Source: Nitrososphaerota archaeon (GTDB lineage Archaea > Thermoproteota > Nitrososphaeria > Nitrososphaerales > Nitrosopumilaceae). Taken from it: 33,583 bases of DNA. Position 1 is the stretch's first letter. The number at the start of each line of letters is the position of its first letter. The notes under the pieces are model-generated. The model made no database searches. It saw only the letters and a program-made list of their open reading frames with translations, and was not told where the DNA came from. Both the position numbers and the translations under genes were made by a program. The stretch lies in contig JACQCT010000002.1 of NCBI GenBank assembly GCA_016201435.1, forward strand, positions 1-33,583, written 5' to 3'. Shown in pieces: positions 15,296 through 22,428 of the stretch.

Positions 15296-16027
15296 ATGCA
15301 GGAGCTTACCATTGCAATTGCGGCTTTAGCCGGCCTTGGATCTTTTCTAGCACCGTGCATATTGCCAGTAATACCTGCGTTTATTGCATACATATCTGGA
15401 ACAACTATTACCGAGCTTCAACGAAACAATGGCACCGTCAATCTTGCCACCAACAGGCTCAATGTTTTAATGAATACGATATTTTTTGTCCTAGGATTTT
15501 CTGTCGTGTTTTCAATATTCGGTGTAATCCTAAATAGCGTGCTTTCCAAAACTGCCTCCACGTTAACATCTGATTTGAATCATGTTGGAGGAATAATCAT
15601 CATAGGCTTTGGCGCATTCATGTTGTTGTCAACCAAGATTCCAAGATTAAATTTTGAGAAAAAAATTTTTCCAAATAGAACCAAGGTCAGCTATCCTCTT
15701 TCTTTTGTTTTCGGTCTGGCGTTTGCCACCTGCTGGACTCCATGCATAGGGCCAATTCTTGGAAGCATTCTTACTTTGGCAGCTACTACTCCAAGCCACG
15801 CCTTTGTGTTGCTCCTAAGCTATTCGTTTGGACTTGGAATTCCGTTTGTATTGATGGGAGTATTCTTTTCCAGATTTACCAGACTTATCAAGTCCATAAG
15901 CAAACATCTCAAGTACTATTCCATTACGATGGGTTCACTCATAGTGTTACTAGGAGTGCTGGTTTTTACCAACCAGCTTGCAGCAATAGCCAGCTTTCCG
16001 CTTTTGAACAATCTTCTTTTGAGTTGA
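15296..16027 (+). CDS. ccdA: CcdA/DsbD-like thiol-electron transporter
   Basis: Six-helix membrane protein that moves reducing equivalents from cytoplasmic thioredoxin to proteins outside. The two helix cysteines are in FLAPCILPVIPAF (Cys21) and FATCWTPCIGPIL (Cys146, Cys150), with the conserved prolines of the family. Its 243-residue length fits stand-alone CcdA. The next gene, a TlpA-like thioredoxin, starts 4 nt after the stop; as in mycobacterial DipZ, where both parts are fused, this protein probably reduces that partner. A TATA-like ATTAATAAA lies at about 15268-15277. No copper palindrome precedes it directly, though it may be read from 14650. Confidence 0.92.
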   Translation: MQELTIAIAALAGLGSFLAPCILPVIPAFIAYISGTTITELQRNNGTVNLATNRLNVLMNTIFFVLGFSVVFSIFGVILNSVLSKTASTLTSDLNHVGGIIIIGFGAFMLLSTKIPRLNFEKKIFPNRTKVSYPLSFVFGLAFATCWTPCIGPILGSILTLAATTPSHAFVLLLSYSFGLGIPFVLMGVFFSRFTRLIKSISKHLKYYSITMGSLIVLLGVLVFTNQLAAIASFPLLNNLLLS

Positions 16028-16031
16028 TTCT

Positions 16032-17177
16032 ATGAGAAATGAAATAAAAACCGCTGCAATAGTTGCTATAGTTATTGTCATCGCATTAGGAGGGATTGGT
16101 TATTACTTTACCACACTTGACAAGCCAAAAGAAATTTCCCTGCAAAATCCTGCAAGCGACAACAAGCAAACTTCTAACGCCGCAACCAGTATAGGTACAA
16201 AGACAGTACCGCAAGTTGATGAAAGCCAGTATCCTCTTGCACCAGACCTTGTAGGAATATCAGGGTATGTCAACACTACGCCAGAAGATCTCAAGGCAGC
16301 TATGAAAGACAAGGTAGTACTCTATGATTTCTGGACGTACAGCTGCATCAACTGCATCAGGACATTCCCGTATCTGAAGGCGTGGAACGAGAAATATTCT
16401 GACAAGGGATTGCTAATAGTAGGTGTTCATTCTCCAGAGTTTGAATTTGAAAAAGACATCAACAATGTTAAGATGGCTGTAGCAAAATACGGTCTAAAAT
16501 ATCCTACAGTGCTTGACAATGATCATAGCACATGGGATGCTTTTGGAAATAGATACTGGCCTGCTGAATATCTTACAGATTCTTTAGGTCACATACGACA
16601 CACGCACTTTGGAGAGGGAGCATATGATGAGACCGAAAAAGTGATACAACAGCTTTTGGACGAGAGAAGCCAGCGCCTTGGACTCAACGTTACAGCAGAC
16701 CAATCTCTTGTCAACATACAAGAACACCAGTTTGCAAACCAGCAGACTCCGGAGCTTTACTTTGGTTACAATTTTGCCACTGGAAGAGACTTTCTTGGAA
16801 ATTCTGAGGGATTCAAGCCGGATGGGACAGTAAGCTATTCGCTTCCGTCTAATCTGTCACAAGACCACTTTTATCTGGAAGGCCAGTGGCAGAATCTTCC
16901 CGACAGCATGAAGCTTGTATCACAGACAGGCAAGATAGTATTACCATATTTTGCAAAAGACGTTCATATTGTTGCGGCAAACAAGGCAGACCTTCAGATT
17001 ATGCTTGATGGAAATCCAATCAGTTCCAGTAACGCAGGTGCGGATGTGCAAAACGGAATAATTCACGTGTCAGAAAATAGATTATACAATGTTGTCTCTA
17101 GCAGCACTGCGGGTTCACATACGCTCACAATTGCGGCTCAACCAGGCTTTCAGATCTACACGTTTACTTTTGGCTAG
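16032..17177 (+). CDS. TlpA/DipZ-like thioredoxin with C-terminal beta domain
   Basis: Membrane-anchored (helix at about 8-27) extracytoplasmic thioredoxin of 381 residues. The active site is SCINC (Cys105, Cys108) in YDFWTYSCINCIRTFPYL, followed by GVHSPEFEFE, the TYPTVLDND region, and a GHIRHTHFGEGAY segment with His residues. The last 150 residues (from about 225) form a beta-rich domain like the one at the end of DipZ proteins. It is coupled to ccdA by a 4-nt gap and should receive electrons from it. With the DsbA-like gene at 8944, the cluster has both an oxidising and a reducing thiol branch. Confidence 0.9.
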   Translation: MRNEIKTAAIVAIVIVIALGGIGYYFTTLDKPKEISLQNPASDNKQTSNAATSIGTKTVPQVDESQYPLAPDLVGISGYVNTTPEDLKAAMKDKVVLYDFWTYSCINCIRTFPYLKAWNEKYSDKGLLIVGVHSPEFEFEKDINNVKMAVAKYGLKYPTVLDNDHSTWDAFGNRYWPAEYLTDSLGHIRHTHFGEGAYDETEKVIQQLLDERSQRLGLNVTADQSLVNIQEHQFANQQTPELYFGYNFATGRDFLGNSEGFKPDGTVSYSLPSNLSQDHFYLEGQWQNLPDSMKLVSQTGKIVLPYFAKDVHIVAANKADLQIMLDGNPISSSNAGADVQNGIIHVSENRLYNVVSSSTAGSHTLTIAAQPGFQIYTFTFG

Positions 17178-17249
17178 GTCAGTAGTGGAACCATACCACG
17201 AAAAGAATTCTCTAGGAAATTCACTACTGTTGTTGGGGGGAGTCTGCAC

Positions 17250-17387
17250 TCAAGTATACTTGGCAGGATTCTTATCGAATGCGCCTTTGCAGGACGGGCA
17301 GCAGAAATAATAGGTCTGACCGCCGTGGCTTGATGACGGCGTGCTCTTTTCGTCTACTTCCATTTTACATACTGGGTCTCTAGCCAT
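17250..17387 (-). CDS. YHS-domain miniprotein
   Basis: 45-residue protein reading MARDPVCKMEVDEKS...YYFCCPSCKGAFDKNPAKYT. DPVCKM and FCCPSCKGAFDKNP are the hallmarks of the YHS metal-binding domain (Cys7, Cys29, Cys30, Cys33), seen elsewhere in copper ATPases and copper chaperones. It is transcribed divergently from the Met-rich protein, with the palindrome 17429 between them; a TATA-like TTAAATATC lies about 26 nt before its ATG. Confidence 0.85.
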   Translation of the reverse strand: MARDPVCKMEVDEKSTPSSSHGGQTYYFCCPSCKGAFDKNPAKYT

Positions 17388-17428
17388 TTTCAAACTCGTA
17401 TAGTTCTGGAGATATTTAACTAGAGTAT

Positions 17429-17442
17429 TTTACAATTGTAAA
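17429..17442. promoter_or_regulatory. Divergent copper operator, YHS / Met-rich genes
   Basis: TTTACAATTGTAAA. On the plus side, 6 nt precede AATTAAAATAT and the TTG start at 17482 is 39 nt away. On the minus side, a TATA-like TTAAATATC sits about 26 nt before the YHS ATG at 17387. One operator serves two small copper-binding genes. Confidence 0.82.
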
Positions 17443-17481
17443 TATCTCAATTAAAATATGACAAGAAACCATTATAGCTAG

Positions 17482-18006
17482 TTGTCATTTAATAAAACCT
17501 TGATAGTGACAGCAATCGCATTAGCTGCAGTAGTTACGATAGCTGGTCTTTTTTCAAATACGGTATTTGGTCTGGGGTGCTCACCTACATCTATGATGCA
17601 GGGTTGGAAGAATCTTTCTACTAATTCTATGATGGAAGGTGGCGGTATGATGTCAAGCATGATGAACCAAGTTCCAAAAGATGTTATAATAAAAATACAA
17701 TCAAGAGAGCCAGTAATAGTTGGAAAAGAATCTCAAATCAAACTCCTTGTACTGGACAAAAATACTGGTAATCCTCTAACTGACGCTCAGGTAACTGTCG
17801 GATTAGAAGAAGGAGCGCCTATGAGTAGTATGAATATGATAGGTGGGATGTTTGATGCAGAAAATCTAGGAGATGGAACGTATCTGGTCAAATTCACAGT
17901 TGATTCTCCTGGATATTACACATTGCACACACATGTAATTCCTGCTGGAAAGTCAATGCATTCCATGATGGACAATCACATTGATGTTGGAATAATAGCG
18001 AAATAG
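17482..18006 (+). CDS. Secreted Met-rich copper-binding protein (YtkA-like)
   Basis: 174 residues from a TTG start, placed by the TATA box AATTAAAATAT about 26 nt upstream. An N-terminal export helix (about 7-30) precedes a Met-rich region (SMMQGW, SMMEGGGMMSSMMN) and an immunoglobulin-like domain of the YtkA/FixH type (about 65-165: PVIVGKESQIKLLVLD...DGTYLVKFTVDSPGYYTLHTH). Further Met/His groups are APMSSMNM and KSMHSMMDNH; I count 16 Met. Metal capture at the cell surface is inferred. The operator at 17429 drives it. Confidence 0.78.
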   Translation: MSFNKTLIVTAIALAAVVTIAGLFSNTVFGLGCSPTSMMQGWKNLSTNSMMEGGGMMSSMMNQVPKDVIIKIQSREPVIVGKESQIKLLVLDKNTGNPLTDAQVTVGLEEGAPMSSMNMIGGMFDAENLGDGTYLVKFTVDSPGYYTLHTHVIPAGKSMHSMMDNHIDVGIIAK

Positions 18007-18064
18007 ATGGATCTTGTGAAATCTAACCAATAATTCATAAATCTTCCAACTATCAACAAGTCAT

Positions 18065-18196
18065 ATGGAAATAAAATGTGCCGACTGTGGTTGCTTGCCA
18101 GAAGAATGTAAACAATCTGATTCACAAAAAGAATGTCCTAATTGTAGTTGGGGTAAATGCTGTTGCTGGAATGCAATCAATTCTAAAATAAAATGA
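18065..18196 (+). CDS. Metallothionein-like 43-residue Cys-rich peptide
   Basis: Reads MEIKCADCGCLPEECKQ...ECPNCSWGKCCCWNAIN, with nine cysteines in 43 residues (5, 8, 10, 15, 24, 27, 32, 33, 34) and no hydrophobic anchor. A TATA-like TTCATAAATC lies about 26 nt upstream of the ATG. It follows the Met-rich protein by 58 nt. Cysteine density and place at the edge of the copper island suggest a metal-storage peptide. No relation to a named metallothionein family is claimed. Confidence 0.65.
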   Translation: MEIKCADCGCLPEECKQSDSQKECPNCSWGKCCCWNAINSKIK

Positions 18197-18228
18197 AAAC
18201 TCTACATCTTTTGATAATTGCAGTAGCT

Positions 18229-18250
18229 AATCCTATTTCCAAATAGGATT
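18229..18250. repeat. Perfect 10-bp inverted repeat
   Basis: AATCCTATTT-CC-AAATAGGATT is perfectly self-complementary apart from a CC centre. It lies 32 nt after the metallothionein-like gene and 31 nt before a decayed gene. It could be a terminator, an operator or an insertion scar. Confidence 0.45.
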
Positions 18251-18280
18251 CATGATATGAAAATAAAATATCGCATTGTG

Positions 18281-18444
18281 ATGGCGTTAAACTCTGTATT
18301 CCTTAGAATCATTGCACATATAGCAGTAAAAGGAAAATCAAATCAGTAATTTATTCTATTTATTCTTTAGAAAATGTTGCAGAAGCTCACAAAAAGATGC
18401 TCAAAGGAAACATCTTTGGCAAGATCTTAATAAAGCTAAATTAA
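18281..18444 (+). pseudogene. Remnant of a zinc-type quinone oxidoreductase
   Basis: Two reading frames together resemble the C terminus of the MDR family (alcohol dehydrogenase/quinone reductase). From 18281 the frame reads MALNSVFLRIIAHIAVKGK; after about 18335 another frame continues as IKSVIYSIYSLENVAEAHK and then MLKGNIFGKILIKLN, ending at TAA 18442-18444. This matches the family pattern G-K-I-K-P-V-I...Y-x-L-E-x-A-x-E-A-H...G-K-I-x-L. The first ~250 residues of such a protein are absent, so it is a 3' fragment with a frameshift. Confidence 0.6.
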
Positions 18445-18460
18445 GTGAAGATAATGAAAA

Positions 18461-18913
18461 TTAATTTTTGTCTTTATACAATCTTACCGATTTAGCTATG
18501 AGATTCACACAGAACAAATAAACTACAAATGATATCGATTGGGCCAAAGCAGACGACATATACGCTTCATAGTTATTGGTTAAAAGATAATATTGTATAA
18601 GCCATCTGCATATAACATAAATTATTTCACCTAATCCTAGTGAAGTAATAATTTTTAGTAGATCTGTTTTGAGCCTAGATTTGTCTAACTTGCCTGATTC
18701 TAAGAGATACTTCTTTCTATTGTCAATATAAAAAAAACCTGAAAATGCCGCATAATAAACTGATAAATCAACTGCAAGAGTTGCTGAACTATTTACATAT
18801 TTTGCTTGAATTGAGAATATTTGTGAGGCTATAGCAGAAATTGTGACAGATGTAAGGAAAGCAAGAAAAATATTCTTGTTTAGCATTAGATATTCTTTGT
18901 ACTGTTTTTTCAT
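18461..18913 (-). CDS. Four-helix membrane protein, unknown
   Basis: 150-residue integral membrane protein with hydrophobic segments at about 15-33, 44-62, 86-108 and 122-140. The loop between helices 2 and 3 is basic and Asp/Leu-rich (NRKKYLLESGKLDKSRLKTD). A charged N terminus and a basic C terminus suggest both ends are inside. I do not recognise the family. The upstream stretch is AT-rich. It lies between the oxidoreductase remnant and a zinc-ribbon gene and shares no strand neighbours. Confidence 0.6.
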   Translation of the reverse strand: MKKQYKEYLMLNKNIFLAFLTSVTISAIASQIFSIQAKYVNSSATLAVDLSVYYAAFSGFFYIDNRKKYLLESGKLDKSRLKTDLLKIITSLGLGEIIYVICRWLIQYYLLTNNYEAYMSSALAQSISFVVYLFCVNLIAKSVRLYKDKN

Positions 18914-18995
18914 ATACTGTATTTTTGTATGTTACAAATAAATCACATCACAAAATCAAAATAAGATTTTTGTATGATGACATAGACTAATTCTT

Positions 18996-19118
18996 ATGGT
19001 TAAACTAAGTGATCTGAGAGCCTGTAAACAGTGCCACATGATATATTTTAAAACACCATCAGAAAAATGTGCACACTGTAGCGCTTCAACACAACAAGAA
19101 GAAGTAAAATTCGATTAA
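18996..19118 (+). CDS. 40-residue zinc-ribbon protein (Spt4-like knuckle)
   Basis: Short ORF MVKLSDLRACKQCHMIYFKT with a second CAHC pair (Cys10, Cys13, Cys25, Cys28), the shape of a minimal zinc ribbon. It recalls the N-terminal ribbon of archaeal Spt4/RpoE2 but lacks the rest of that protein, so the relation is uncertain. No TATA element is obvious; an upstream ATTTTTGTATGATGA is AT-rich. The following 245 bp to 19363 contain no gene I can support. Confidence 0.5.
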   Translation: MVKLSDLRACKQCHMIYFKTPSEKCAHCSASTQQEEVKFD

Positions 19119-19363
19119 AACTTCTTTCGTTGTGAATTTTTGATCTTTATTATTTTAGATTTGGCATGATCATAATTTTATGTGTAATTTACTAATTTCG
19201 GTCAAGTTTGAATAATTGTCTAGAAATAGTGTTTAACGATCAAATTATAAAAATTATTTTTTCACAGATCTGATTTCATGGAATTTTTTTACAATTAGGA
19301 TCGAAATTTGAATCTTATAGCATAGTATCATTTTATATTATAATGATCTTACATCGCATTTGA

Positions 19364-19522
19364 ATGATAACAGAAACATTAGAAATAGGAGCGATTTTTG
19401 CCTGTTGTGGTCTTCTTACATGGAAAGGAATGAAGAAATACCATTCAAAGATAGAAAGAAGACTTCAAGAAATTGAATCTAGTACTGAACTTAAAGTGAC
19501 AGAAAGAAGATTCAGAAAATAG
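19364..19522 (+). CDS. 52-residue single-helix protein
   Basis: Short ORF (MITETLEIGAIFACCGLLTW then KGMKKYHSKIERRLQEIESS) with a short hydrophobic segment containing Cys-Cys and a charged C-terminal helix. A TATA-like TTTATATTATAA at about 19331-19342 is placed right for a leaderless start. It converges with the nickel-transporter gene. Function unknown; it is supported mainly by the promoter and codon pattern. Confidence 0.45.
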   Translation: MITETLEIGAIFACCGLLTWKGMKKYHSKIERRLQEIESSTELKVTERRFRK

Positions 19523-19545
19523 ATCCCCAGATCTGTTTAGATACC

Positions 19546-20364
19546 CTATGAATTATTTTCTTCTTTTTCTTTAATATGATGACTATCTACATTTTTCTTC
19601 TTTCTTGTTGCAAAAGCATACCAAAAGGAAACAGAGAGTATAGTTACAGCAAGAACAGGTCCTCCCCACTCCGGCAATATGTCTGTCTTAGTAACAGTTC
19701 CATACGATTCAAGGGAAGCAACAGCTACGGCAGCACCACTTAGAGCATACGCCATGTATCTAAAACCTTTAGTATTGAATATTCTAGAAAATGCAGAACG
19801 AAGAATGATGCTGTCCAAGGTATCAACAGGTATCATTCCCATAGCAAAGAATCCAGCAAGAATCAATGCTGTTTGGATTCCTGCTGTGGCTGATGCAACA
19901 GCAGATAAGGCGATTGCAGAAATTTGTGTAGCTGTATCAAAACCTAAACCAAAAACCAAACCAGTGACAAGAGCAGAGCCGAGAGGACCTAGCATTCCAG
20001 TTCTATTTAGAACCTTGCTAGCAAGTATAGCTGAGCCACTTCTTCCCCACTTTTTCATTGCATAGATGTTGATGGCTCCGATTGTTCCTAGTGCCACAGC
20101 TCCTATTACACCGCCCCAAAATGCAAGATTATCAGTATTTGTAATACTACCAATTATGTATATTATGAAAATCATTTCTGCCAAGACTGATATCATGTGA
20201 CCAGAACTAAATCCTGCCCCTACTAATCGAGATTTCTTAGTAGCATTATGCAGTCTGACCAGATTATCAATTGCAGTTATATGATCTACGTCAAGACCAT
20301 GTCTCATTCCAAGTATGAGCATCGTGGGTATTGATAACAAAATGAATGACCAAGCATCTACCAC
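19546..20364 (-). CDS. NiCoT-family nickel (cobalt) importer
   Basis: Eight-helix-type permease of 272 residues. The family signature RHGLDVDHITAIDN (residues 21-34, His22, Asp25, Asp27, His28) and the second motif GLVFGLGFDTATQI are both present. The GTG start at 20364 is supported by GGAGGT at 20373-20378 (8-nt spacer) and a TATA-like TTGTAATAATA further up. It probably brings in nickel for the urease encoded 7 kb away, although cobalt transport cannot be excluded. The 284 bp upstream hold several ordered repeats (see separate entry). The C-terminal tail (VDSHHIKEKEE) has two His. Confidence 0.9.
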   Translation of the reverse strand: MVDAWSFILLSIPTMLILGMRHGLDVDHITAIDNLVRLHNATKKSRLVGAGFSSGHMISVLAEMIFIIYIIGSITNTDNLAFWGGVIGAVALGTIGAINIYAMKKWGRSGSAILASKVLNRTGMLGPLGSALVTGLVFGLGFDTATQISAIALSAVASATAGIQTALILAGFFAMGMIPVDTLDSIILRSAFSRIFNTKGFRYMAYALSGAAVAVASLESYGTVTKTDILPEWGGPVLAVTILSVSFWYAFATRKKKNVDSHHIKEKEENNS

Positions 20365-20473
20365 TATGAAAAACCTCCATCAGATGTTCTTGATATTATT
20401 ACAAAACTTGGTAGTAATACTATTTGCACGCAAATGATGTGAAATCTTTGTATAAAAATATGCTCTTAAAAAA

Positions 20474-20549
20474 CGTAAACTACAAAATTTCTCTCACAAA
20501 GTTATACGTAAACTGCAAAAATAATTTTGTATAACAAATTTTTATACAA
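20474..20549. promoter_or_regulatory. Repeat array upstream of the nickel transporter
   Basis: Within the 284-bp spacer are a direct repeat CGTAAACTACAAAA (20474) / CGTAAACTGCAAAA (20507) exactly 33 nt apart, an inverted pair GTTATAC (20501-20507) / GTATAAC (20529-20535), and a nearly overlapping palindrome TTGTATAA-N7-TTATACAA (20527-20549). Together they look like a multi-part operator between the NiCoT gene and deoxyhypusine synthase. The rest of the spacer shows only TATA-like sequence. Confidence 0.45.
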
Positions 20550-20648
20550 TAATCTCCAAATGTGAAGATATCTTTGTTTAGCAAAATTTCATAGAAATGG
20601 TCGATGACATTAGAAAATATTATCTAGTAGAGTCTTGATTACGGACTA

Positions 20649-21725
20649 ATGGATTATCATAATTTTCATGGAAAAAACATTCCTCACATAGAAGTAAACC
20701 CAGATATGAAAATAGATGATCTTGTAGAAATTTATGCAAATTCAGGTTATAACGCAAGACAGCTTGGCGAAGCTGCGAAACTGTTCACCAAGATGATTGA
20801 AGATAATGCAACAATATGTCTTACTATTGCTGGTGCCATGACCCCAGTTGGATTTGGTGGTCTGTTCAAATCTCTTATTGAAAAAGGATTTGTGGATTGG
20901 ATAATATCTACAGGTTCTAATTTGTACCATGAAGATCATTTTGCATGGAATCTACCTGTAAAACAAGGGCATTTTGAAGTAGATGATATGATTCTTTATC
21001 AAAAAGACATTGTCAGGATAAGAGACGTCTATATCAAGGGGGAGGAAACGCTCAAGAAGCAAGATCTGATTGTACAAAAAATGTTTGAAAATAACTCTAT
21101 GGAAAAACCATTTACTACAGCAGAATTTGCAAACTGGATGGGTAAATATTCAAAAGAATATTCGAAACATCCAGAGAGAAGCTTTGTTGTTTCTGCGTAT
21201 GATTATGATGTACCGCTCTACATTTCAACATTAAAAGACTCTTCACTTGCACTTGATCTGGCTCCTCTTAGGCTTGCCAATAAACCATTTGCGTTAGATT
21301 TTGTAAGAGAGATAATTGAACAGGCCGCAATTTTGTACAATTCTAAAAAGGCAGGAATTGTTGAGATAGGTGGCGGTGTACCTAAAAATACAGCACAGCA
21401 AACCGGTCCATTATTAGACCAGATCTTAGGACTAGGTCATGGAGGACAAAATTACATTATTCAGATTACAGATGCTAGACCAGATACTGGAGGTTTATCT
21501 GGTGCAACACTTCAAGAAGGCAAGAGTTGGGGCAAGGTAAAAGATTCTCATGAAGATGTCATCGTAGTTTATGCAGATGCCACCATAGCGTTTCCAGTTC
21601 TGTGTTTGTATGCACTAAGTAAGGAAAAATCAAGAAAACCAAAACGATTGTACAAGAAATTAGGACAATATTACGAGGAATTGTCTGAAACTTATTTTAA
21701 TAAAAAGAGATCAGGTAAGCCATAG
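20649..21725 (+). CDS. dys: Deoxyhypusine synthase
   Basis: Transfers the aminobutyl group of spermidine to a lysine of translation factor aIF5A, NAD-dependent. NAD-binding features include LTIAGAMTPVGFGG (near 58-71), STGSNLYHEDH and IVEIGGGVPKN. The catalytic region is LSGATLQEGKSWGKV, with the active-site lysine as Lys296 in WGK. The length of 358 aa is normal. It converges on the arginine decarboxylase gene (35 nt apart), another polyamine-pathway gene, which suggests a polyamine/hypusine unit. Confidence 0.93.
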   Translation: MDYHNFHGKNIPHIEVNPDMKIDDLVEIYANSGYNARQLGEAAKLFTKMIEDNATICLTIAGAMTPVGFGGLFKSLIEKGFVDWIISTGSNLYHEDHFAWNLPVKQGHFEVDDMILYQKDIVRIRDVYIKGEETLKKQDLIVQKMFENNSMEKPFTTAEFANWMGKYSKEYSKHPERSFVVSAYDYDVPLYISTLKDSSLALDLAPLRLANKPFALDFVREIIEQAAILYNSKKAGIVEIGGGVPKNTAQQTGPLLDQILGLGHGGQNYIIQITDARPDTGGLSGATLQEGKSWGKVKDSHEDVIVVYADATIAFPVLCLYALSKEKSRKPKRLYKKLGQYYEELSETYFNKKRSGKP

Positions 21726-21759
21726 CAGTGCTGATTGATGTTATTAAAGAAAGATTATT

Positions 21760-22311
21760 TTAGAGAAGCAAAACTGCAGCTGCAAAGACTGTAGTCCATC
21801 TTCCTCTTGAATCCCCAATTGCACTCTGAGTGATGTTTCTAGTCTTGTATATTTGGCCAGACACTTTCCACTGTTGTCTTTTCTCATCCCAATTCTTGTC
21901 TACATCAAATGGTATTCCTAGAGATGAGGCTAACATCTGCGCTGCAATATCTTCAGCATAATCACCAGCTTCTTTTCCTGTTTCTCCAAAAGAGTGATAT
22001 TCAGATAGATATCCCCATTTTTTCTTGTCACTTGGTTCTGCCAATCCAACTGAAGCTGCCATCAATCTATGCGGTTCATTGGATTGTTCTCGTGCATAGA
22101 TTACAAATTGCACACTACCTGGACGGATCAGTTTTAACCCCTCAGCACGAGAAATTATTTTTGCTCCCGGTGGAAATATACTTGAAATTAATACCAAATT
22201 CGTGTTTGGAATGCCAGCGTCTCGTAATGCATATTCAAAACTTGTAAGCTGGTCTTGATGTACTCCTTTACCACTTGTGAGGAACATTTTTTTTGCAACT
22301 AAATCTAGCAT
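21760..22311 (-). CDS. pdaD: Pyruvoyl-dependent arginine decarboxylase
   Basis: Makes agmatine, the first step of archaeal polyamine synthesis. The self-cleavage site that creates the pyruvoyl group is LVLISSIFPPGAKI, between Ser43 and Ser44 (Ser52/Ser53 in the Methanocaldococcus enzyme, as I recall). Also present are EYALRDAGIPNTNLV at the start and GYLSEYHSFGETGKEAGDYA in the second half. The length of 183 aa fits. The N-terminal residues MLDLVAKK before MFLTSGK may be an extension. It sits tail to tail with deoxyhypusine synthase. Confidence 0.93.
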   Translation of the reverse strand: MLDLVAKKMFLTSGKGVHQDQLTSFEYALRDAGIPNTNLVLISSIFPPGAKIISRAEGLKLIRPGSVQFVIYAREQSNEPHRLMAASVGLAEPSDKKKWGYLSEYHSFGETGKEAGDYAEDIAAQMLASSLGIPFDVDKNWDEKRQQWKVSGQIYKTRNITQSAIGDSRGRWTTVFAAAVLLL

Positions 22312-22428
22312 AGCATCAGTCAGATTATAGATATATAAAATCTATCTAAATCAAAAATGAAATTTTAAGAAATTTATACTAGATATGAAATTGGAAATGT
22401 TGGAGGATCACATACCAGGAAAGATATT

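Noticed and set aside
17089-17310. Plus-strand ORF of 73 codons at the end of the TlpA-like gene
   Set aside because: Overlaps the thioredoxin gene end and runs antisense through the clear YHS-domain gene; no plausible protein features.
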